18,966 nt of DNA from DATCDE01 sp038252405 (GTDB lineage Bacteria; Actinomycetota; Actinomycetes; Prado026), in assembly GCA_038252405.1 (NCBI GenBank), contig JBBSAJ010000044.1:1-18966 (forward strand), read 5' to 3'. The number at the start of each line of letters is the position of its first letter. The first letter of the stretch is position 1. The translations under genes and the position numbers were made by a program. This document shows, in pieces, positions 12,809 to 18,966 of the stretch. Below the pieces are notes generated by a model. The model did no database searches. It saw only the letters and a list, made by a program, of their open reading frames with translations, and had not been told where the DNA came from.

Positions 12809-13794
12809 AGATCGTCGTCACCGGCGGGGCCGGGTTCATCGGCTCGAACTTCGTCCGCCGGCTGCTCACCGGCACCTACCCGGCGTTTGCCGCCGCCGAC
12901 GTCGTCGTCCTCGACAAGCTGACGTACGCCGGCAACGAGGCGAACCTGGCGCCGGTCGCCGACTCTCCGCGGTACACCTTCGTCCGTGGTGACATCTGCG
13001 AGCCGGACGACGTCGACACCGCACTGGCGGGCGCCGACCTCGTCGTCCACTTCGCCGCGGAGTCCCACGTGGACCGCTCGATCCTCGGCGCCGCGGAGTT
13101 CGTGCGCACCAACGTGGCCGGCACCCAGGTGCTGCTGGACGCCGCCCTGCGGCAGCGCGTCGGCCGCTTCGTGCATGTGAGCACCGACGAGGTCTACGGC
13201 TCGATCCCCGAGGGGTCCTGGCCGGAGACGCACCCGCTGGAGCCGAACAGCCCGTACGCGGCGAGCAAGGCGGCCAGCGACCTGCTGGTGCGCGCCTACC
13301 ACCGCACCCACGGTCTGGACACCGTGATCACCCGGTGCAGCAACAACTACGGGCCCTACCAGTTCCCCGAGAAGGTCATCCCGCTGTTCGCCACGAACCT
13401 GATGGACGGCGGCAGCGTGCCCCTGTACGGCGACGGCGGGAACGTGCGGGACTGGCTGCACGTCGACGACCACTGCGACGGCATCGCGCTGGTAGCGACC
13501 GGCGGCCGAGCCGGTGAGGTCTACAACATCGGCGGCGGCACCGAGCTGACCAACCGCGAGCTGACCGGGCTGCTGCTCGAGGCGACCGGCTGCGACTGGG
13601 ACCGGGTCCGCCCGGTCACCGACCGGCTCGGCCACGACCGCCGCTACTCGGTGGACATCTCGAAGATCTCGGCCGAGCTGGGCTACGCGCCGCGGGTGCC
13701 GTTCGCCGACGGGCTGCGCGCCACCGTGCAGTGGTACCGCGAGCACCGCGACTGGTGGGAGCCGTTGCGCGCCCGGGCTGCGCTGGGCGCATGA
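12805..13794 (+). CDS. rfbB: dTDP-glucose 4,6-dehydratase
   Basis: A 329-residue extended short-chain dehydrogenase that converts dTDP-glucose to dTDP-4-keto-6-deoxyglucose with bound NAD. The Rossmann motif is GGAGFIG (residues 7-13). The dehydratase triad residues Thr127-Asp128-Glu129 in STDEVYG and the Tyr151-xxx-Lys155 pair in YAASK are present, as is the substrate block RCSNNYGPYQFPEK. It starts at a GTG inside the rfbC stop and ends in a four-base overlap with rfbD, so the three genes are translationally coupled. Confidence 0.97.
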   Translation: MKIVVTGGAGFIGSNFVRRLLTGTYPAFAAADVVVLDKLTYAGNEANLAPVADSPRYTFVRGDICEPDDVDTALAGADLVVHFAAESHVDRSILGAAEFVRTNVAGTQVLLDAALRQRVGRFVHVSTDEVYGSIPEGSWPETHPLEPNSPYAASKAASDLLVRAYHRTHGLDTVITRCSNNYGPYQFPEKVIPLFATNLMDGGSVPLYGDGGNVRDWLHVDDHCDGIALVATGGRAGEVYNIGGGTELTNRELTGLLLEATGCDWDRVRPVTDRLGHDRRYSVDISKISAELGYAPRVPFADGLRATVQWYREHRDWWEPLRARAALGA

Positions 13795-14711
13795 GTCGCT
13801 GGCTGGTCGCCGGGCACCGCGGGATGCTCGGCTCGGACCTGCTCCCCCGCCTGGAGTCCTCCGGCGCGAGCGTCGTCGGGGTGGACCGCGACGAGATCGA
13901 CCTGCGCTCGGCGGCCGAGGTCGGCGAGCTGCTCGCCGAGGTCCGGCCCGACGTGGTGGTCAACTGCGCCGCGTGGACGGCCGTCGACGAGGCGGAGACC
14001 CACGAGGCGGAGGCGCTGGCCGTCAACGGCGGGGCACCGGAGAACCTGGCCGTGGCCTGCGCGAGCCTGGCGGCGCACGGGCACCGCGACGGCGCCGGGC
14101 CGGTGCTGCTGCAGGTGTCCACCGACTACGTGTTCGCCGGCGACGCCGGCCTCCCCTACGCCGAGGACGCCCCCACCGGGCCGCTGACCGCCTACGGCCG
14201 GACCAAGCTGGTCGGCGAGCGGGCGGTGCTCGCCGCGCTGCCGACCACCGGCTACGTCGTGCGCACCGCGTGGCTGTACGGCGCGCACGGGCCGAACTTC
14301 GTGGCCACCATGCTGCGGCTGGAACGCGAGCGCGAGACGGTGACCGTCGTCGACGACCAGCACGGCCAGCCGACCTGGACGGTGGACCTCGCCGACCGGC
14401 TGGCCCTCCTCGGGTCCGCGGCGCTGGCCGGCACCGCACCGTCGGGGATCTACCACGCCACCAGCAGCGGGGCGACGACCTGGTTCTCCTTCGCCCGCGC
14501 CATCTTCGAGCTGGCTGGCGCCGACCCGGCGCGGGTCCAGCCGGTGCCCACCTCGGCGTTCCCGCGCCCAGCACCACGGCCGGCCTGGAGCGTGCTGGGC
14601 CACGACCGCTGGACGGGCACCGGCGTCGACCCGATCGGTGACTGGCGGGAGCGGCTCGCGGCGGCCTTCCCCTCGCTGCGTCCGCCGCGGGAGCGTCCGC
14701 AAGCTCAGTGA
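13791..14711 (+). CDS. rfbD: dTDP-4-dehydrorhamnose reductase
   Basis: A 306-residue NAD(P)H-dependent reductase forming dTDP-L-rhamnose, the last pathway step. Visible motifs are the cofactor loop GHRGMLG (residues 8-14), NCAAWTAVDEAE, STDYVF (110-115), the catalytic Tyr135-xxx-Lys139 in AYGRTK, and RTAWLYGAHGPNF. A segment AAHGHRDGAGPV (94-105) before the STDYVF strand is slightly longer than usual. The stop overlaps the convergent sugar transferase stop by seven bases. Confidence 0.95.
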   Translation: MSRWLVAGHRGMLGSDLLPRLESSGASVVGVDRDEIDLRSAAEVGELLAEVRPDVVVNCAAWTAVDEAETHEAEALAVNGGAPENLAVACASLAAHGHRDGAGPVLLQVSTDYVFAGDAGLPYAEDAPTGPLTAYGRTKLVGERAVLAALPTTGYVVRTAWLYGAHGPNFVATMLRLERERETVTVVDDQHGQPTWTVDLADRLALLGSAALAGTAPSGIYHATSSGATTWFSFARAIFELAGADPARVQPVPTSAFPRPAPRPAWSVLGHDRWTGTGVDPIGDWRERLAAAFPSLRPPRERPQAQ

Positions 14712-16084
14712 CCGCGCAGAGCCACCAGCACGGTGCGCAGCAGGATCACCACGTCGAGCGAGAGCGACCAGTTCTCCACGTAGTACAGGTCCAGCCGCAC
14801 CGCCTCGTCCCAGGACTGCTCGGCCCGCCCGCTCACCTGCCACAGCCCGGTCATCCCCGGCTTGACCAGGTGCCGCCGCCGGGCGACGCCCACGAACGCG
14901 TCCGGGTCGACCGCCAGCGGCCGCGGCCCGACCAGCGACATCTCCCCGCGCAGCACATTGACCAGCTGCGGCAGCTCGTCGATCGAGGTGCGCCGCAGCA
15001 GCCGGCCCAATGGCGTCACCCGCGGGTCGTCCTTGATCTTGAAGAGCAGCCCGTCCGCCTCGTTGGCGGCGCGCAAGGCGTCCCACGCGTCCTCCGCACC
15101 TGCGGACATGGTGCGGAACTTCCACACCGTGAACGGCGCCCAGTCCTGCCCGATGCGCTGCTGGCGGAAGAACACCGGGCCGGACGACGTCAGCCGGATG
15201 GCCACGGCCACTACGGCGAGCAGCGGGGCCAGCAGCACGAGCCCGGCCGCGGCCAGCACCCGGTCGAGGGTGCCCTTGACCACGCGGGCCGCTCCGGTGA
15301 ACCGCGGCTCGTCGACGTACAGCAGGGGCAGGCCGGCCACCGGCCGTACCATCACCCGCGGTCCGGCCACGTCGGTCATCGCCGGGGCGACCACCAGGTC
15401 GACGTCGCCGCCCTCCAGGTCCCAGGCGAGGCGCCGCAACCGCTGCGGGGTCACCGACTCCGACGCGGTGACGGCGACCACGTCGGCGCCCAGGGTGCGC
15501 GCCAGCCGGGCGGCGTCCGACGGGGAGCAGGTCCCCACGACGACGAAGCCGGCGGCCGGCTCCTCGGCCAGCCGCTCGACGAAGGCGGCGGCCGAGTCGT
15601 CGTCGCCCACCACGAGGACCCGGTGGGTCAGCCGGCCGCGGACCCGCTGCGCCACCAGCCAGCGGCGCTGCGCCAGCCGCCCGGCGAGCAGCAGCAGCCA
15701 CCCCAGCGGCAGCGCGATCGCGACGAAGGCCCGGGCCAGGTCGACCTTGAGGAGGAAGCTCGCGGTGGCCACGACGGCCACCAGGGTCAGCGACGCCCGG
15801 GTGACCCGGCGGTACTCCTCGGCGCCGACGCCCAGCACCCGCGGGTCGTAGCCACCCTGGACGGCGATGAGCGCCAGCCAGGCGACCACCACGGCACCGA
15901 GGATCAGCCCGTACCAGAGGCCGCCGATCGACACGCTGGCCAGCCCGAACCGGGCCGTGTACGCCGCCAGCACGGCCACGACCATGACCGCGACGTCGAG
16001 CGCCACCAGGGCGGCACGGTGCCCGCGCAGCCCCAGACCAGTCACCAGGGGGGAGCCCGCGGTGCGGTACTCGACCAGGGCCAT
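14705..16084 (-). CDS. Polyprenyl-phosphate sugar-1-phosphate transferase (WcaJ/WbaP-like)
   Basis: A 459-residue integral membrane enzyme that starts lipid-linked glycan assembly by moving a sugar-1-phosphate from a nucleotide sugar to undecaprenyl phosphate. The N-terminal half has about four hydrophobic helices (ALVALDVAVMVVAVLAAYTA, IGGLWYGLILGAVVVAWLALI, and two more around 110-150), then a nucleotide-fold domain starting HRVLVVGDDDSAAAF. The C-terminal catalytic domain has KGTLDRVLAAAGLVLLAPLL, the GPVFFRQQRIG block, WKFRTM, and SIDELPQLVNVLRGEMSLVGPRP. The ATG at 16084 (MALVEYR) is used, because longer starts lie in the dispersed palindrome. It converges on the rhamnose genes, linking them to one surface-polysaccharide locus. 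Confidence 0.92.
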   Translation of the reverse strand: MALVEYRTAGSPLVTGLGLRGHRAALVALDVAVMVVAVLAAYTARFGLASVSIGGLWYGLILGAVVVAWLALIAVQGGYDPRVLGVGAEEYRRVTRASLTLVAVVATASFLLKVDLARAFVAIALPLGWLLLLAGRLAQRRWLVAQRVRGRLTHRVLVVGDDDSAAAFVERLAEEPAAGFVVVGTCSPSDAARLARTLGADVVAVTASESVTPQRLRRLAWDLEGGDVDLVVAPAMTDVAGPRVMVRPVAGLPLLYVDEPRFTGAARVVKGTLDRVLAAAGLVLLAPLLAVVAVAIRLTSSGPVFFRQQRIGQDWAPFTVWKFRTMSAGAEDAWDALRAANEADGLLFKIKDDPRVTPLGRLLRRTSIDELPQLVNVLRGEMSLVGPRPLAVDPDAFVGVARRRHLVKPGMTGLWQVSGRAEQSWDEAVRLDLYYVENWSLSLDVVILLRTVLVALRGH

Positions 16085-16111
16085 AGTCGACGTATCGGCG
16101 CCAGCCCCGCG

Positions 16112-16211
16112 CGAGTGGAGCGCCAGCGACCCCATCGAGCCCCGGCGAGCGGACGCCAAGCGAACGTTATGGCCCCGATGGGCCGCATAACGTCCCCCCA
16201 GCGTCCACTCG
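16112..16211. repeat. Dispersed palindrome, AACGTTATGG family, copy d with a partial second element
   Basis: The main copy has outer arms CGAGCGGACGC (16146-16156) and GCGTCCACTCG (16201-16211), matched at 10 of 11 positions, and inner CGTTATG (16165-16171) and CATAACG (16186-16192). Next to it, 16112-16145 begins CGAGTGGAGCG and contains AGCGACCCCA, which is shared with the second palindrome at 4571-4580, so it appears to be a truncated relative. It sits just upstream of the sugar transferase start. Confidence 0.8.
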
Positions 16212-16249
16212 AGGCTCGGCTGACCGAGAAGCCCGGCTGCGATCGGTGA

Positions 16250-16614
16250 CCCGACCACGTCGGTGCGGTCCTGCTCGGCGACGACACCATGGTGCCGGCC
16301 GCGGTCCGCCAGTTCCTGACGTGGGAGCAGGCGAACGGCACCGCGATCGTGGCGGTCGGCGGCCCTGCCGCGACCGCGACTGCTGGGCTGGCGACGTCGT
16401 GGTACGTCGGCGCCGACCGGTTCGAGACGTCGGCGTTGCTCGCGCGCGGCCGGCTGTTCGCCGCGGGGCAGGAGTATTGGGGCTGGCCAACGGCGTGGAC
16501 TTCCCCGACGCCCTCATCGGCGGCGCGGTCATGGCCTTCGTCGGCGGCCCGATGCTGCTGACGACGCCAGGGACGACGGCGCTGCTGCCGTTCAGCAGCC
16601 GCCTGAACCGCTGA
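16250..16614 (+). pseudogene. Frameshifted fragment of a cell-wall-binding repeat 2 protein
   Basis: One frame reads VGAVLLGDDTMVPAAV, IVAVGGPAATATAGLA and GADRFETSALLARGRLFAAG. The next frame continues GVLGLANGVDFPDALIGGAVMAFVGGPMLLTTP up to a stop at 16614. Both are consecutive parts of one CW_binding_2 unit (GaDRyeTA, then DFPDALa and PlLLt). A one-base loss around the GGGG at 16464-16467 would explain the shift. An in-frame TGA at 16247 precedes it and no signal peptide is present. Intact proteins of this type are secreted and attach to the peptidoglycan layer; this piece cannot be functional as read. A sequencing error in the G run would remove the frameshift but not the truncation. Confidence 0.7.
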
Positions 16615-16797
16615 CCCGGACTCGATAGGGACGCCGGCACGACCAGTGGCTGCACCTGGCCCCCGACCGGAGAACAGCCCTTGCACCAGCGGAACCGATG
16701 TCCTTCCGGTATCGGGCCTGCGGGTCGCCCTGCGCAAGGAACGGCCACCTCACGTCGATCGAGCGGATCATCAGATCGGCCGGGTTGGACGACATCA
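16615..16797. other. Non-coding or unrecognised degenerate sequence
   Basis: A short minus-strand open frame ending near 16592 begins MMSSNPADLMIRSIDVRWPF and does not match a family I know. No repeat, promoter or RNA structure stands out. It is probably part of the eroded zone. Confidence 0.4.
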
Positions 16798-16819
16798 CCG
16801 AGACCCGCTAGCCACTTTC

Positions 16820-17290
16820 ACCCGGCCGGTCACCGACGGCAGGGAGGACCGGCGCCACCAGGACGCCGTATCCGTCGACCAGTCCGCCGGCCTCCCTTGG
16901 GCCGCGTTGGTGCTCCGCAGCACCAGCAGGTAGGAGCGCCGGCCGTCGGCACCCAGCATCGGGGGCGGCAGCCGCGCAGCCAGGACGGCTGAGTCCAGCG
17001 TGCTCCGGGTCGATGCGAGCGTGGGACTTCAGGTCCTTTCACGGCGCTGGCCAGCACACCGGGGACCCCGGGAGCCACCAGCCCGACGGCCTCCGTCGAG
17101 ATCGCCGTCGTCCGCAGAGGAGGCGCGAGAGCCCTGGTGCGACCGCCACCAGTGGCGCAACGTCGACCCGCGAACCGCCGCCTCGCAGCTTGGCCGGGTC
17201 CAGCTGGGACCGGACGCCGACCGGTCCGGTCAGCACGCTCGCCTGGTCCACCACGGCAGGTGCGACGCTGGGCGTCCTGCACGGCGGCGG
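16820..17290 (-). pseudogene. Decayed DUF4012 gene relic
   Basis: On the minus strand one frame gives SVAPAVVDQASVLTGPVGVRSQLDPAKLRGGGSRVDVAPLVAVAPGLSR (about 17280-17105), and after a frame change another gives LDSAVLAARLPPPMLGADGRRSYLLVLRSTNAAQ (about 16998-16895). A third frame continues with GGLVDGYGVLVA. These are consecutive blocks of DUF4012 proteins (LRGADGRVD..., then LLPPMLGADGxRxYLL, then GGL.GxYGVL), which often lie in actinobacterial polysaccharide loci. At least two frameshifts and no start or full-length frame show it is inactive. The region 17290-17345 holds nothing recognisable. Confidence 0.6.
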
Positions 17291-17345
17291 GCACAGGGGC
17301 CTTGTCCGAGCTGAGCCGGTCCGTGGGCGCCGACAGCCCCAGGAG

Positions 17346-18308
17346 TCAGCCGCGGACGCGCACCCAGGTGCTGCCGCCGTTGCCCGTCGTCCACACGCCG
17401 GTGCCGTCCCAGAGCATGCCGACCGAGTCGTTCACGAACGAGAGCCCGACCGCGCCGCTGGTTGCCGCGCCGGCGACACAGCCGGTCGGCCGCCAGGTCG
17501 CCCCGCCGTCGGTCGACCGCAGCACGGACATCCCGGAGCACCCGGCCACCGGCTGGAGCGAGGCCACCCACAGTGACTCGCTGCTGACAGCGGTCAGTGC
17601 GCCGCCGGACGGGACGGCGGTCCGCTGCTGCCAGGTCACGCCACCATTGGTCGTGCGGAATATCGAGCCGTCGGTGCACAGCACCACGGCGTCGGTGAGC
17701 GTGATGCCGGCGACCTGCACCAGACCGACTCCGGTGGCGCACGAAAGCGGCACGTCCCCGGCCGGTGCGTGCAGCGCGGTCGGCTGAGCGCCCGAAGCAG
17801 CGACAGGCAACCGGTGCCAGGCATTCATCGTGCTGCCCGCTGCCACCCAGGTCCGCCCCGCATCCGTGGTGCGGTACAGCCCGGGTGCGCAGGTCGTGGT
17901 CGTGCCGACCACCCAGAAGCTGCTGGAGGAGTCGGCCCGCACGCGGAGGATGCTCCGCACCGGGATCATCAGCGTGCTCCAGGTGCGGCCGCCGTCGGTG
18001 GTCCGCTGCAGGCTCGCGCCGCCGTCAGCGCAGCAGCCGGGCTGGGCGCGCAGCCCAACGGTCGCGCTGACGACCTCGAGTGGCAACGCCGGCCCGGCAG
18101 CCACTGCCGGCGGCGGGGTCGCGCTCGCTGCCGACGTACCGCTCGGGCTGGGTGAGGTCGACGAGAGGACCGAGGCGGAAGGCGCCGTCGATGCTGTCGA
18201 GCCAGCCGCGCTGCGCGGGAGGAGGGACAGGTAGCAGAGGTATCCGACAGCCGCGGCAAGCAGGAGAAGCCCGACCATCGCGAACGGTCGAGGACCGTGC
18301 TCCGACAC
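17346..18308 (-). CDS. Membrane-anchored Asp-box (BNR/sortilin-like) beta-propeller protein
   Basis: A 320-residue protein with an N-terminal membrane anchor (residues 9-30, FAMVGLLLLAAAVGYLCYLSLL), a Ser/Thr/Pro/Ala-rich stalk (33-75), and a beta-propeller-like region with five Asp boxes: TTDGGRTW (103-110), TTDAGRTW (147-154), TTNGGVTW (219-226), STDGGATW (265-272) and TGNGGSTW (308-315). It is expected outside the membrane. Asp boxes are structural and do not show sialidase activity; no catalytic residues of that family are visible. Four or five Cys in the propeller (e.g. GCCADGG) may form disulfides. The GTG at 18308 is chosen because AAGGGA lies just upstream; a GTG at 18353 would add 15 residues. 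It is the only intact gene in the eroded zone. Confidence 0.8.
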   Translation of the reverse strand: MSEHGPRPFAMVGLLLLAAAVGYLCYLSLLPRSAAGSTASTAPSASVLSSTSPSPSGTSAASATPPPAVAAGPALPLEVVSATVGLRAQPGCCADGGASLQRTTDGGRTWSTLMIPVRSILRVRADSSSSFWVVGTTTTCAPGLYRTTDAGRTWVAAGSTMNAWHRLPVAASGAQPTALHAPAGDVPLSCATGVGLVQVAGITLTDAVVLCTDGSIFRTTNGGVTWQQRTAVPSGGALTAVSSESLWVASLQPVAGCSGMSVLRSTDGGATWRPTGCVAGAATSGAVGLSFVNDSVGMLWDGTGVWTTGNGGSTWVRVRG

Positions 18309-18323
18309 GGCGAGTCCCTTCAG

Positions 18324-18336
18324 ATCGTCGGACGAT
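18324..18336. promoter_or_regulatory. Short palindrome ATCGTC-G-GACGAT upstream of the Asp-box gene
   Basis: A perfect 6+1+6 inverted repeat lies 16 bases before the GTG at 18308, next to the ribosome binding site. It could be an operator, but palindromes this short arise by chance. Confidence 0.25.
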
Positions 18337-18426
18337 GACCAGCCATTGAACACCGCCGCTCTGCGCGCCGGGCCAAGGCACGCCCGTGATCGTTTGGGTC
18401 AAAGGCTCGAGCCCAAGCTCGGCACT

Positions 18427-18768
18427 TCACGGAATCGCAGTGGTGAACGCAGTGAGCACGGTGTCGGTTACCGCGCCGGTGCCGCCGAACACGGTTCCGG
18501 ATCGAAGGCTGGTGGCGGACTTCAACCACGCCGAGGTGGCGGCGGGCAGGGAGGGGGGTGTGGTGAGGAGTAGGGGTGCTCCGTGTGCGGCGAGGGCTGG
18601 CCCTGCGCTGATGGCATCGGCGAAGCCGGTGCCGGTGGCCAGCCCGACCGTGGCGGGGGCGCCGCCGAGGTAGGTGGCGAGCCGGACGGCGGTGGCGTAG
18701 CGGTCCGTTCCGACCAGGGCGGTGCCGCCGCGGTAGGCGGCGGTGACCGTGGGCCAGTGTGGTCTCCC
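18427..18768 (-). pseudogene. C-terminal fragment of a cell-wall-binding repeat 2 protein
   Basis: A minus-strand frame of 113 residues reads WPTVTAAYRGGTALVGTDRYATAVRLATYLGG, then VGLATGTGFADAISAGPALAAHGAPLLLTTP and SGTVFGGTGAVTDTVLTAF, ending IP at a TGA. This is one clear CW_binding_2 unit plus the beginning of the next. An in-frame TGA (18769-18771) precedes it and no start codon is available, so it is a 5'-truncated relic, probably cut by the nearby IS66-like insertion or a deletion. A small hairpin CGAGC-CCAA-GCTCG (18408-18421) follows the stop. Confidence 0.75.
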
Positions 18769-18825
18769 TCACTCGAAGGCACCAAGGCGGTCCATCTCAA
18801 GGGTTGGACGAAATCGGCCGAAAAC

Positions 18826-18966
18826 GTAACTGTTCAGGTCCCGTGGGCTACGGACTTGCGCCGACTGCGGGGATCCACGGCTGACCGGTGAACAGGTCGC
18901 GGAGAACGGTCATTGCGCCCTGCCTGTGTTTGCGGGCGGTGCCGAGGTAGGACCGGACGTCGAGGA
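18826..18966 (-). mobile_element. End of an IS66-like insertion sequence (extends beyond window)
   Basis: The transposase C-terminus is encoded at 18848-18966, and GTAACTGTTCAGG begins at 18826. IS66-family terminal repeats usually begin GTAA, so the element probably ends there. The other end and any 8-bp target duplication are outside the window. Confidence 0.55.
18848..18966 (-). CDS. IS66-family transposase, C-terminal part only (partial)
   Basis: The open frame entering from the right edge reads LDVRSYLGTARKHRQGAMTVLRDLFTGQPWIP and ends at a TAG (18850-18848). The pattern RSYLxTARKHGxxAxxALRxLFxGxPWxP is typical of the C-terminus of actinobacterial IS66 transposases. The catalytic DDE part lies outside the window, so intactness cannot be judged. 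Confidence 0.6.
   Translation of the reverse strand, partial: LDVRSYLGTARKHRQGAMTVLRDLFTGQPWIPAVGASP

Noticed and set aside
14708..16249. 513-codon plus-strand open frame opposite the sugar transferase
   Set aside because: It is Gln/His/Arg/Gly-rich shadow sequence; the sense strand has all motifs of the bacterial sugar transferase family.
16085..16258. N-terminal extension of the sugar transferase
   Set aside because: The extra 58 residues are encoded by the dispersed palindrome and lack homology-like character; ATG at 16084 is the family-like start.
17346..18308. Sialidase
   Set aside because: Asp boxes are structural; the FRIP motif, the Arg triad and the Tyr/Glu catalytic pair are not seen.

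Overview
The window is very GC-rich chromosomal DNA from an actinobacterium. A mycothiol-type MshA, an HbhA-like protein next to an XRE regulator and a DUF2516 protein (the arrangement known in mycobacteria), an RsiG-like c-di-GMP-dependent anti-sigma factor, and relics of DUF4012 and cell-wall-binding-repeat genes together suggest the Geodermatophilaceae/Frankineae side of the phylum. That placement is inference, not a database match.

Region 1 (1-4420) is mostly housekeeping on the minus strand: the start of mshA, a macro-domain protein divergent from a GNAT acetyltransferase, an AlaX-type editing protein overlapping a DUF2516 membrane protein, an HbhA-like protein and its XRE-type neighbour with a perfect operator-like palindrome. 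Region 2 (4465-7152) starts with two dispersed palindromes, followed by a tight minus-strand operon: BKACE (DUF849) enzyme, RsiG-like anti-sigma, Rhizobium-type asparaginase. Region 3 (7153-11330) has a large DUF4388 protein with ten 19-residue helical repeats, D-aminoacyl-tRNA deacylase, and an AbiEi/DUF559 nuclease-like gene bracketed by two copies of the dispersed palindrome. Region 4 (11339-16084) is a complete dTDP-L-rhamnose set (rfbA, rfbC, rfbB, rfbD) converging on a polyprenyl-phosphate sugar-1-phosphate transferase, so it supplies and starts a rhamnose-containing surface polysaccharide. Region 5 (16112-18966) is an eroding accessory zone: another palindrome, a frameshifted cell-wall-binding-repeat fragment, a DUF4012 relic, one intact anchored Asp-box (BNR) protein, a second cell-wall-binding-repeat fragment in opposite orientation, and the end of an IS66-like element.

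The least explained signals are: a family of roughly 65-bp palindromes around GAACGTTATGG...CCATAACGTTC, present at four sites in 19 kb and flanking a DUF559 nuclease-like gene; the AWxxHAxWL repeat array in the DUF4388 protein; the RsiG-like switch coupled to metabolic enzymes; and recurrent TAnnnT boxes 6-8 bases before start codons, indicating leaderless transcription. No tRNA, rRNA or CRISPR array was seen.
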